DNA from: Bacillota bacterium
Lineage (GTDB): Bacteria; Bacillota; Clostridia; Acetivibrionales; DSM-27016
DNA length: 64,000 bases
Assembly: GCA_023390115.1 (NCBI GenBank)
Contig: JAEWDM010000024.1
Span: forward strand, 124,001-188,000
Direction of reading: 5' to 3'
Position numbers and translations under genes: made by a program. The notes beneath the pieces were generated by a model. That model was given only the letters and a program-made list of their open reading frames with translations. It was not told the DNA's origin and did no database searches. Positions 8,661 to 17,124 of this stretch are shown here, piece after piece (position 1 is the first letter of the stretch; each line of letters begins with the position of its first letter).

Positions 8661-8676
8661 CTGTGTCTTTTATAAT
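8647..8676 (+). promoter_or_regulatory. Sigma-A promoter for the MacB-like exporter
   Basis: TTGCCA (8647-8652) and a perfect TATAAT (8671-8676) are separated by 18 bases, upstream of the GTG start at 8753. Confidence 0.55.
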
Positions 8677-8752
8677 ATACAATAAGAAGTCCGCTGTCAA
8701 GTTGCGGTTTTCTTTTTTAGCACTTAAATTATGAATATAAAGGGAGAGGACT

Positions 8753-9454
8753 GTGGCATATATTGAATTTAATCATGTTATAAAAGAATATACTTCCGAG
8801 GGTGTGGCAATACGCGCACTGGACGATGCGAATTTCCCGGTGGAAAAAAGCGAATTGGCTGTTATCTTAGGAGCTTCCGGTGCCGGTAAGACAACAGCGC
8901 TGAACATACTGGGGGGTATGGATACTGCTACCTCCGGCGACGTTATTGTGGACGGTGATAACATTTCAAAATACAACTATAAGCAGTTGGTGGGATATCG
9001 CCGCACAGACATAGGCTTTGTTTTCCAGTTTTATAATCTTGTGCCGAATCTGACGGCGCTGGAAAATGTGGAATTGGCAGCGCAGATTTGCCGGGGCTCG
9101 CTCAACGCATATGAAACGCTGGATAAAGTGGGTCTCACTGAACGGAAGAGCAATTTTCCCTCACAGCTTTCCGGCGGAGAGCAGCAGAGGGTATCCATTG
9201 CGCGCGCGATTGCGAAAAACCCGAAATTGCTCTTGTGCGATGAACCTACAGGCGCGCTGGATTACAACACCGGCAAGCAGATTTTACAGCTTTTACAGGA
9301 CACCTGCCGCAGAGATAAAATGACGGTGATAATTATCACGCATAACTCCGCGCTCGCACCCATGGCTGACAGGGTTATCCATTTCAGAAACGGTAAGGTT
9401 GTAAAGGCTGTGCAGAATGAAAATCCAACGCCTATCGCGCAGATTGAGTGGTGA
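8753..9454 (+). CDS. ABC transporter ATP-binding protein, MacB/LolD type
   Basis: The ATPase has 233 residues, with Walker A GASGAGKTT near residue 41, signature LSGGEQQR and Walker B LLLCDEPTGALD. The Q-loop (FVFQFYNLVPNLTALENVELA) is typical of the MacB/LolD/FtsE group that drives FtsX-type permeases in mechanotransmission or export. It starts at GTG 8753 after GGGAGAGGA. The last codons overlap the possible early starts of the permease gene. It is probably controlled by the divergent TetR repressor. Confidence 0.92.
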   Translation: MAYIEFNHVIKEYTSEGVAIRALDDANFPVEKSELAVILGASGAGKTTALNILGGMDTATSGDVIVDGDNISKYNYKQLVGYRRTDIGFVFQFYNLVPNLTALENVELAAQICRGSLNAYETLDKVGLTERKSNFPSQLSGGEQQRVSIARAIAKNPKLLLCDEPTGALDYNTGKQILQLLQDTCRRDKMTVIIITHNSALAPMADRVIHFRNGKVVKAVQNENPTPIAQIEW

Positions 9455-9459
9455 CGGGC

Positions 9460-12400
9460 ATGAGCAGAGCTTACCATAAGGATATCCTGCGTTCCATCCA
9501 AAAGGGCTGGAAACGGTTTTTATCCATTCTAATTATTACGGCACTGGGCGTGGCCATGCTGACAGGCTTATACGCAGCCTGCCTTGACATGTATCGTTCA
9601 GCGGATCAATTCTATGATGAGCAGAATTTGTTTGATATCCGTATTTTATCCACACTTGGACTGACTAAAGAAGATGTGGAGGCACTTGCGCAGGTGAACG
9701 GTGTGGAAATGGCCGAGGGCGCATACAGCGAAACGGTTTATACCGATGCGGGAGGGGCCCGTAAAAGTGCGGAGATAAGCGTGTTAAGTCCGACGGGCTT
9801 GAATCGTCCCTATTTACTGATGGGAACTTTACCTGTAAAGGCAGGCGATATTGCCGTAACACAAAAGTATATGGACGAAAGCGGCAAGTCCGTCGGTGAT
9901 ACACTTGTCACAGAGGAAGATATAAAGGACGGCAGTGAAGAAAATACTACAGTTGTTCCGGCCTTTTCCAATACCGCCTATACAATAACCGGCGTGGTCA
10001 TAGACCCAATAGATATCCGGAGCAATGGCAATGTGAGCGTAATTCGTTCTGCCGCGGCTGCCGACTATACTTTTTTTATTACTGCCGCAGGTGTGGAAAA
10101 TGACATGTTTACCGCTGTATATATGGTTTTGAGCGGAACAAAGGGGATGGATTCCTTTTCTGGTGAATATGAGAACGCGGTTCAGAACGTGATCCGTGAT
10201 ATTGAGAGCCATATAAAGACACAGCGGGAACAGGAGCGTTATGACTCGGTTATACTGGAAGCCCGTACGAAAATAGAAGATGCTGAGAGCACCATGCATG
10301 ACGAATTTGAGGAGGCGGACGAGAAGCTTTCCGACGCCTGGAAGAAAATCGCTGAGGCAAGGCAGGAACTGGAAGACGGCGAGGCTGAGCTTGTCAGAGA
10401 ACAGCAGGGCGCGGAACGCAAAATTGCGGAGGCCCGGGCAGAATTAGAAAGTGCAGACCAGAAACTGGCGGAGGCTGAGAGGCAGCTTGCCGAGGGAGAA
10501 GCGCAGCTTGCAGAGGGTGAGGCCGAGCTCAATAAGAACGCTCAGGAACTGGCCGGAGGCAAACAGCGGCTGGCGGACGAGCGGCAGCGGGCTGAAGAAG
10601 AGCTTGCCGCTGCCGAACAACAGCTCCGTGAAGCGCAGAGCAAGCTGGATGCAGCCCGCACACAGCTAGAGCCCGCTATTGATCAGTTAAAAGATTCATT
10701 TGGTGATGCATGGCCTGAAAACGAATGGAGCGCACTGGTGAATGCTGCTGCTGCTCTGGCAGCAACCGGAGCGGATGACGATGCCATTGCCGAGGGCACC
10801 ACGGCTGAAAGTGCCGCTCTCGCCGGGGCGTTGCCGAGCCAGGCGGATGATGCCGTGCAGGCCGCACTGGGGTTGGGCAGGGTAACCGGCGGTCAGCGGG
10901 TGTTGGATGCGCAGAAAAGCGCTTTTGACAAACAAAGGAAAGATGCTTTACAGGAGCTCGCTGAAGCTGAGGCGGAATTGGCCACAGGAGAGGCTCATAT
11001 AGAGGAGGCGCGCCGGACAATCGAAGCTAGGAGGGCGGAACTGAAAAATGGGAAAGCGGAGCTGGCCGGCAAAAAAGCCGAACTGGCAAGCGGCCAAACG
11101 ACGCTGAATGAGGAAGAAGCAGACGCCAAGAAAAAAATAGACGATGCATGGCAAGACATTGCCGATGGAAAGGAAGAACTGGCTGACGGTGAGGCCAGGT
11201 TAACGAAGCAAGAGCAGGAGTACGCTGAAAAAAGGGAAGAAGCCCTGCAAGAGCTGGATGATGCGTACGCGGAGATGGACGACATAGATATGACACAGTG
11301 GTATGTACAGGACCGCACCTCGTTGGACAGCTATTCCAGCCTGAACAGTGATTTATCATCTATTGAAGCTGTAGGAAAGGTTTTTCCCGTTATCTTTTTG
11401 CTTGTTGCGGTGCTCATGAGCCTGACTGCTATGACCCGTATGGTGGAGGAAGAACGCGGGTTGATCGGAACATATAAGGCACTGGGCTTTGGCAGTATGG
11501 CCATCTATCAAAAATATCTGCTCTTTGCTTTTATGGCATGTCTGCTTGGAGGTATTATAGGAGATTTATTCGGCTTTGTCTTGCTGCCTAAATTCGTATC
11601 GGTCATTCTGGATGAGCTATACAGCCTTCCGCAGTTTTACCTGAGCTTTGACATTCTTTACGGCGTGGGAGGTGTGTTGCTGTTTATGGCGGGTATTGTG
11701 GGCGCGACGGCGCTTGCCTGCGGCAGTGAGCTGTCACAAATGCCGGCAGTTCTCATACGCCCCAAGGCACCCTGCGCAGGAGCCCGCGTGTTTTTGGAAC
11801 GCATCCCTGCAATCTGGAACCGTCTCAGCTTTTTAAAGAAGGTTACGGTTCGCAATCTGTTCCGGTATAAAAAACGCTTGTTTATGACCGTAGGCGGAAT
11901 CATGGGCTGCACGGCCTTGATCCTTTGCGGCTTTGCCATTAAGGATTCCATTACGGATTTGGCACCGAAGCAGTACGAGGGGATCTACCAATATGATCTT
12001 ATGGCTGTTTTTGAGGAGGATGGCAATGACGGTCTGATCGGGCAGTTGACGGCTGACGGCAACATTGAGGACTATTTGAATTTGCGGATTGAAAGCGTAA
12101 AGCTGATAAACTCCGGCGGAAAGTCGGAAAAGATACAGCTTATGGTAATTCCGGACGACGTATCCATAGAAGATTATATCCGAATGGAGAATGTGGACGG
12201 AACACTCATTCATCCGAACAATGAGGGAATTTTGATAACGCAGAATGCGGCACGGATTCTTGATCTTAAAGCGGGCGGTACTGCTTCTCTGCAAGATATG
12301 GAGCTTGTGCAGCACGAGGCCGCCATATCCGGTATCGTCAGGAATTATCTGGGCAATAACGTATATATGACACAGAAGCTGTATGAATCGTTATTTGGCG

Positions 12401-12945
12401 AATATGTTCCCAACGGTATGCTGGCACATCTGTCGGAAGCCTGTGCCGATCATACCGCTTATGCCGGAGCGCTTCTCGACAACGACTCTGTGCTCTCTGC
12501 TGTCAGCACAACCGAATTGAGAGAGGAGTTCGGCTTTGATCTGATTAATGCGGTAGTTCTGCTGATCACTGTAATGGCTGGAGGTCTTGCATTTGTGGTG
12601 CTGTTCACGCTGTCGAATACAAACATATCTGAGCGCGTCCGTGAGCTTGCCACCATCAAGGTATTGGGCTTTTACGATAATGAGGTGCATCAATACGTCA
12701 ACAAGGAAACGCTCATTCTGACCATGGCGGGCATCCTCCTGGGTTTGCCTGCGGGGCGGTTCATCAGCGGCTTGCTAACCATTGCTCTGAATATGCCATC
12801 CATCCATTTCGCAGTGCGGGTTGAGCCTGTCAGTTATCTGATTTCAGCGGTGGTTACGCTCGGTTTTGCCATTGTTGTAAATTGGATCACAAATTGTATA
12901 CTTGACCGCATCAATATGGTAGAGGCGCTTAAAAGCGTGGAGTAG
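9460..12945 (+). CDS. Giant FtsX-like ABC permease with extracytoplasmic coiled coil
   Basis: This is a permease of about 1160 residues for the preceding ATPase. One N-terminal helix (near residues 20-42) is followed by a MacB-like periplasmic-core region, and then by roughly 330 residues of Glu/Lys/Ala-rich coiled coil (AEARAELESADQKLAEAERQ and many similar heptads). After this come two FtsX domains, each with three to four helices (first near 650-780, second near 1050-1150). The coiled coil should project outside the membrane. Such proteins occur in clostridia and streptococci, often for lipid, antibiotic or peptide handling. ATG 9460 is chosen; GTGs at 9448/9451 overlap the upstream stop and are possible. 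Confidence 0.88.
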   Translation: MSRAYHKDILRSIQKGWKRFLSILIITALGVAMLTGLYAACLDMYRSADQFYDEQNLFDIRILSTLGLTKEDVEALAQVNGVEMAEGAYSETVYTDAGGARKSAEISVLSPTGLNRPYLLMGTLPVKAGDIAVTQKYMDESGKSVGDTLVTEEDIKDGSEENTTVVPAFSNTAYTITGVVIDPIDIRSNGNVSVIRSAAAADYTFFITAAGVENDMFTAVYMVLSGTKGMDSFSGEYENAVQNVIRDIESHIKTQREQERYDSVILEARTKIEDAESTMHDEFEEADEKLSDAWKKIAEARQELEDGEAELVREQQGAERKIAEARAELESADQKLAEAERQLAEGEAQLAEGEAELNKNAQELAGGKQRLADERQRAEEELAAAEQQLREAQSKLDAARTQLEPAIDQLKDSFGDAWPENEWSALVNAAAALAATGADDDAIAEGTTAESAALAGALPSQADDAVQAALGLGRVTGGQRVLDAQKSAFDKQRKDALQELAEAEAELATGEAHIEEARRTIEARRAELKNGKAELAGKKAELASGQTTLNEEEADAKKKIDDAWQDIADGKEELADGEARLTKQEQEYAEKREEALQELDDAYAEMDDIDMTQWYVQDRTSLDSYSSLNSDLSSIEAVGKVFPVIFLLVAVLMSLTAMTRMVEEERGLIGTYKALGFGSMAIYQKYLLFAFMACLLGGIIGDLFGFVLLPKFVSVILDELYSLPQFYLSFDILYGVGGVLLFMAGIVGATALACGSELSQMPAVLIRPKAPCAGARVFLERIPAIWNRLSFLKKVTVRNLFRYKKRLFMTVGGIMGCTALILCGFAIKDSITDLAPKQYEGIYQYDLMAVFEEDGNDGLIGQLTADGNIEDYLNLRIESVKLINSGGKSEKIQLMVIPDDVSIEDYIRMENVDGTLIHPNNEGILITQNAARILDLKAGGTASLQDMELVQHEAAISGIVRNYLGNNVYMTQKLYESLFGEYVPNGMLAHLSEACADHTAYAGALLDNDSVLSAVSTTELREEFGFDLINAVVLLITVMAGGLAFVVLFTLSNTNISERVRELATIKVLGFYDNEVHQYVNKETLILTMAGILLGLPAGRFISGLLTIALNMPSIHFAVRVEPVSYLISAVVTLGFAIVVNWITNCILDRINMVEALKSVE

Positions 12946-13013
12946 AAAGCATGGCATTATTCCGCAAGCTGCTGCAATATCCTAAATATCGACTCCGGCG
13001 TAGCACCTTTAAC

Positions 13014-13128
13014 TTTCTCAACTATTTTAATGAAAAACATGCATTCTAAAGGGGTTTTAGGTAAAACTTTTAAAATATTCTGTTGATTTGTTGAGGAATG
13101 TCCCCAAAAAGAGGAATGTCCCCAAAAA
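13014..13128. repeat. Miniature repeat, copy B, with tandem end duplication
   Basis: This copy shares TTTCTCAACTATTTTAA at its left end and TTGAGGAATGTCCCC at its right with copy A at 6251-6355, with several indels between. The left GGGGACA is lost. The right end GAGGAATGTCCCCAAAAA is present twice in tandem (13093-13110 and 13111-13128). Confidence 0.6.
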
Positions 13129-13139
13129 GTATTGACCAC

Positions 13140-13177
13140 TAAGTTATCATACGTTAATATTAACATATGATAACTTA
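13140..13177. promoter_or_regulatory. 38-bp palindrome, probable PadR operator
   Basis: TAAGTTATCATA and TATGATAACTTA enclose GTTAATATTAAC, itself a perfect palindrome, with a single unpaired base on each side. It lies 23 bases before the PadR start codon, overlapping the likely promoter, as expected for autoregulation by a dimeric repressor. Confidence 0.6.
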
Positions 13178-13200
13178 GCTTTATGAGAAAGGAATTTATT

Positions 13201-14160
13201 ATGTCGTTAAACCATGTAATTTTAGGACTTTTAAGCCGGGAGTCCATGACTGGATACCAACTGAAAAAAATAATTCAGAATACGCCCTTCATGTACTGGT
13301 CCGGAAATAATAATCAGATATATAAAGCCTTTGTTGAATTACTGAATGAAGGCTTTGTTACAAAGGAGGTACAACACCAGGAGGGCTCACCGTCAAAAAA
13401 CATCTATACAATCACTGATGACGGTCTGAATGAGTTTAAAGAATGGATGCTTTCGGTGACAGACACACCGGCTTTCAGAAAGCAGCTTTTAATTAAATTA
13501 GCTTTGGCGAATGGGTTAAATCGCAATGATTTGGGAAATATGCTGGTATCCTATACCGATGCTGTTAAGACTCAGATGGTTTTATCCCAAAAAGAAACCG
13601 AACGGTGTTTCTTTGCCGGACAACAGTCTTTGGGCGAAACCTTGTTTATAGATTTAATACGAGAAAATGTATTGTCCTTTTATTCGAGTGAGCTTGCATG
13701 GCTTCAGAAGGTAAAGAAATTAATTGCGGAAATTCCGGATGATAAAGGCACTGCTGCGGAAACAATCAGTCCAAATAAAAAATCAAGGGAAGAATCAACT
13801 ATGAACTATAAAATAATTGAGACCCAAGGAAAGAAATATATTTATTTCACAAGTGACGGATCTTTAAATTTACGCGAGCAGGATGCGATCGACATTATTT
13901 CACTTTGTGCCGAATATGACACCAATACGGTCGTTTTAGACGGCGAAAGTCTTTCAGATGATTTTGCAAGGCTAAGTACGGGGCTTGCCGGTGCCGTATT
14001 GCAAAAGTTCGAAAACTATAATATCAAGGCGGCTGTAGTCTTAAAGGGCGGACAAAACTTCTCCGCACGCTTTCAGGAAATGCTTTCCGAACACAGCACA
14101 GGAAATGCCTTCCGGATATTCACTTATTTGGATGATGCTGTAGAATGGCTATTAGTATAG
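13201..14160 (+). CDS. PadR family regulator fused to a DUF4180 domain
   Basis: Residues 1-175 form a complete PadR regulator: winged helix MSLNHVILGLLSRESMTGYQ, a recognition region with NNNQIYKAFVELLNEGFV, and a C-terminal dimerisation helix (FYSSELAWLQKVKKLI). After a polar linker (PNKKSREES) comes a DUF4180 domain of about 120 residues beginning MNYKIIETQGKKYIY. DUF4180 is usually a separate small protein, and an internal ATG at 13801 carries its own GGGAAG site, so both a fusion and a short product are possible. ATG 13201 is preferred to 13183 because AAAGGA precedes it. It is probably autoregulated through the adjacent palindrome. Confidence 0.82.
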   Translation: MSLNHVILGLLSRESMTGYQLKKIIQNTPFMYWSGNNNQIYKAFVELLNEGFVTKEVQHQEGSPSKNIYTITDDGLNEFKEWMLSVTDTPAFRKQLLIKLALANGLNRNDLGNMLVSYTDAVKTQMVLSQKETERCFFAGQQSLGETLFIDLIRENVLSFYSSELAWLQKVKKLIAEIPDDKGTAAETISPNKKSREESTMNYKIIETQGKKYIYFTSDGSLNLREQDAIDIISLCAEYDTNTVVLDGESLSDDFARLSTGLAGAVLQKFENYNIKAAVVLKGGQNFSARFQEMLSEHSTGNAFRIFTYLDDAVEWLLV

Positions 14161-14448
14161 AGGAGGAAATCAAAAGCTATAAGGACGGCAATTGACGCAA
14201 TCTTCACTTTTATTCCATTTGACATTACGCCTATCATATGATATAGTATTTTACAATTTATGAAGGAGGTTTTTCTATCATTATGGAAGATAACGGAGAC
14301 AGCAGTGTGCCTCCTCGACGATGCCAAATAAACAAAGTAGCTATGTAAACGGACACAAGCCGGGTTTTTTATATCGGCCTGTGTTTTTTTGCATTTTTTA
14401 CTTTGTTTTTTGAATAATAATAAATAAAGAAAGGTGGGATTAGTCCTG
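14161..14448 (+). promoter_or_regulatory. Leader region of the cation ATPase with terminator (14353-14390)
   Basis: No protein gene is supported. The segment 14261-14345 is rich in potential pairing (AAGGAGG at 14263-14269 with CCTCCTC about 40 bases on). It is followed by a textbook terminator, ACACAAGCCG/CGGCCTGTGT plus seven T, about 60 bases before the start of a P-type ATPase. This is the architecture of an attenuating metal-responsive leader, for example a NiCo (czcD) or yybP-ykoY type riboswitch. I could not match a consensus with confidence, so the class is open. Confidence 0.4.
14353..14390 (+). terminator. Intrinsic terminator ahead of the P-type ATPase
   Basis: ACACAAGCCG (14353-14362) pairs with CGGCCTGTGT (14375-14384), with one weak pair, and is followed by seven T. 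It either ends the PadR-DUF4180 transcript or serves as an attenuator for the ATPase. Confidence 0.7.
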
Positions 14449-17109
14449 ATGGACTACCGAAGTACAACCCCCTGGCACGCAAAAACTGCCGGGGAGATTT
14501 GTAAAATGCTTAATACCTCTGAGGGGGGCCTGAGTGATGCCGAAGCTGCTGTGCGGCTTGAAGCCTTCGGAGCCAATGCGCTCCGTAAAAATCGGAAGCG
14601 TACAGTTTTGCAAATGCTGTGGGAACAACTGAAAGACCCCATGATCATGATTTTAATCGGGGCGTCTGTTCTGTCCTTTGTGCTGAAAGAAGTGCTGGAG
14701 GGCGGAGTAATACTGTTTATCGTTGCGGTCAATGCTATGATCAGTATTATACAGGAAAAGAAGGCCGAAGCTTCGCTGGAAGCGCTAAAAAGCTTAACCG
14801 CTGGTCGGGCGGTGGCTCTCCGGCAGGGTGAAGAGAGCATTATACCTGCCAGTGAGCTGGTGCCGGGTGATATCGTATTTCTGGAGGACGGTGCGATGGT
14901 TCCCGCCGATATCCGGCTGATTGACTCATCCAGCTTAAAGATACAGGAAGCGTCCCTGACGGGGGAATCCCTTCCCAGCGAAAAGGATGCCGGCGATGTT
15001 CCTGAAGAAAGCTGTCCGTTAGGAGACAGAAGCAATATGGCATATTCCTCTACGCTTGTTACATACGGACGAGGCCGGGGGGTGGTTGTGGCCACCGGTA
15101 TGAACACTCAGGTCGGCCAAATTGCCCATATGCTTGATAAGCAGGATGAATTTGACACTCCGCTAAAGCGTAAGCTGACGGCAGTGGGAAAAACTCTGAC
15201 TGTTGTCGGACTAAGCGTATGCGTTGTGATCTTCGCGATCGGACTTTTATATAAACAGCCCTTTGTTCCTCTTTTAATGACGGCCATATCCCTTGCCATC
15301 TCCATTATTCCCGAAGGACTGCCCGCCACTGCCACAATCGTATTGGCGCTGGGGGTGCAGCGTATGGCAAAGCGCCGCGCCATTATCCGTAAGCTGCCTG
15401 CGGTGGAAACATTGGGCGGAGCTACCGTGATTTGTTCGGATAAAACAGGTACCCTGACGCTCAACCAGATGGCGGTGACACAGGTTGCCGTGGCCTCCGA
15501 TCTGCAAATCGGCAAGGCAAGGCCCGTCGAAAACGCTCTGACTATGAATGGCAGCTATTATGAATTGATTCGTGCGGGTGCGCTTTGCAACAATGCGGAG
15601 TTTGACCCCGACAATCCGGGGAGCATAGTGGGTGATCCCACTGAGGGTGCGCTAATTGTGCTCTCAAAGAGATTTGGGGAAGATCATGATGATATGGAGG
15701 ATGATTGTCCGCGATTATACGAGCAGCCCTTCGACTCCGGCCGAAAGCGCATGTCCACAGTCAATGCCGTACAGGGCAAGCCTGTGGTCTTTACCAAGGG
15801 TGCTGTTGACGAGCTTTTGCCGGTCTGTACCAAAATACTGACGCCGGAAGGCGAACGCCCGCTCACAAAAGAGGATATTGAAGCAGTAAGGCGTGTTTCG
15901 GACGCCATGGCAGCTTCCGCTTTAAGGGTGCTGTCCTTTGCAAAAAGGAATATTGCCGATGTGCCCGATGAAGATGATGCCGATGTGGAGTTTGATCTGA
16001 CCTTTATCGGCCTTGCAGGGATGATCGATCCGCCTCGGGAGGAAGTCAAAGAGGCGGTGAAAACCTGCCGGGATGCCGGTATACGTACCGTTATGATTAC
16101 CGGCGACCATAAGATTACAGCCGTAGCAATTGCTAAAGAGCTTGGCATCTGGAGGGAGAGTGACACGGTATGCACGGGTACGGAGCTCGACAGCATGAGC
16201 GATGCGGATTATGATAAGGCTGTTGCCACCACCTCGGTCTATGCCCGGGTTACTCCGGAACAGAAGCTGAATATAGTGCAATCCCTGAAGCGTACCGGCG
16301 AAATTGCGGCTATGACCGGTGACGGTGTCAACGATGCACCCGCCCTTAAAGCCGCTGACATTGGTATTGCCATGGGCATTGCCGGAACAGATGTTGCCAA
16401 GGACGCATCGGATATGATCATTACCGATGACAATTTTTCCACCATTGTAGACGCCGCCAAAGAGGGCCGGCGGGTTTACCGCAACATACAGAAGGTCATC
16501 CAGTTTCTGCTGGCGGGTAATATCAGCGAGATCATCACCATCTTTATCGCAACGCTGTTTAATTTCCCTGCACCGCTTCTGGCCGTGCATATCCTGTGGG
16601 TCAACCTGGCTACCGATACTCTGCCGGCGCTCGCCCTTGGTATAGATCCGCCCGAAGCTGACATCATGAAGCGCAAGCCGCTCAAATCCGGTACGCTGTT
16701 TGAAAAGGAGCTGGTCCGCCGGGTTATTATACAAGGCTGTTTTATCGCCGCTGCAACTCTTCTGGCCTTTTTTATTGGTTACCGGGATGATCTGTCCTCC
16801 GGTCAGGCTATGGCTTTCTGCACCATTGCATTTTCCCAGCTTTTTTATTCTTACAGCCAGCGTTCGAACACTAAATCGATCTTCTCTAAGGGCTTCTTTG
16901 ACAATAAATATTTGCTGGGCTCAATACTGATTTCCGCAGCTCTGATGCTGGTGCTTGTGATTATCCCCCCTGTGCGGGAGGTGTTCGCACTCTCTTCTCT
17001 TGAGGGCCAGGAATGGCTTACGATTCTGGGCCTTTCGCTGATCCCCACTGTTTTCATCGAATTGGAAAAAGGAATTCGGAATATAGTGAAATCAGCCAAA
17101 TTTGATTAA
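14449..17109 (+). CDS. Calcium-type P-type cation-transporting ATPase
   Basis: This is a P2-type ATPase of about 886 residues that exports Ca2+ (or Mn2+) across the cytoplasmic membrane. Domain order is: N-terminal cation-ATPase domain, TM1-2, actuator domain with SLTGES, TM3-4 carrying ISIIPEGLPAT (metal site), phosphorylation motif CSDKTGTLT with Asp near 331, nucleotide-binding domain, hinge TGDGVNDAPALKAADIGIAMG, and a C-terminal transmembrane bundle with WVNLATDTLPALALG. ATG 14449 lies ten bases after AAAGGTGGG; a GTG at 14434 is inside that site. It is followed after 15 bases by an AI-2E family gene, a likely operon, and preceded by a terminator-containing leader. Confidence 0.93.
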   Translation: MDYRSTTPWHAKTAGEICKMLNTSEGGLSDAEAAVRLEAFGANALRKNRKRTVLQMLWEQLKDPMIMILIGASVLSFVLKEVLEGGVILFIVAVNAMISIIQEKKAEASLEALKSLTAGRAVALRQGEESIIPASELVPGDIVFLEDGAMVPADIRLIDSSSLKIQEASLTGESLPSEKDAGDVPEESCPLGDRSNMAYSSTLVTYGRGRGVVVATGMNTQVGQIAHMLDKQDEFDTPLKRKLTAVGKTLTVVGLSVCVVIFAIGLLYKQPFVPLLMTAISLAISIIPEGLPATATIVLALGVQRMAKRRAIIRKLPAVETLGGATVICSDKTGTLTLNQMAVTQVAVASDLQIGKARPVENALTMNGSYYELIRAGALCNNAEFDPDNPGSIVGDPTEGALIVLSKRFGEDHDDMEDDCPRLYEQPFDSGRKRMSTVNAVQGKPVVFTKGAVDELLPVCTKILTPEGERPLTKEDIEAVRRVSDAMAASALRVLSFAKRNIADVPDEDDADVEFDLTFIGLAGMIDPPREEVKEAVKTCRDAGIRTVMITGDHKITAVAIAKELGIWRESDTVCTGTELDSMSDADYDKAVATTSVYARVTPEQKLNIVQSLKRTGEIAAMTGDGVNDAPALKAADIGIAMGIAGTDVAKDASDMIITDDNFSTIVDAAKEGRRVYRNIQKVIQFLLAGNISEIITIFIATLFNFPAPLLAVHILWVNLATDTLPALALGIDPPEADIMKRKPLKSGTLFEKELVRRVIIQGCFIAAATLLAFFIGYRDDLSSGQAMAFCTIAFSQLFYSYSQRSNTKSIFSKGFFDNKYLLGSILISAALMLVLVIIPPVREVFALSSLEGQEWLTILGLSLIPTVFIELEKGIRNIVKSAKFD

Positions 17110-17124
17110 CGCGGAGGACATATT

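Noticed and set aside
10239..11359. Several reverse-strand Ser-rich frames over the coiled-coil region of the FtsX permease
   Set aside because: They arise from the Ala/Glu-rich repeats of the real gene read backward and have no start signals.
14454..15107. 217-residue open frame on the reverse strand inside the P-type ATPase gene
   Set aside because: It is antisense to a strongly conserved gene, with Ser/Pro/Arg-biased composition typical of a shadow frame and no ribosome site.
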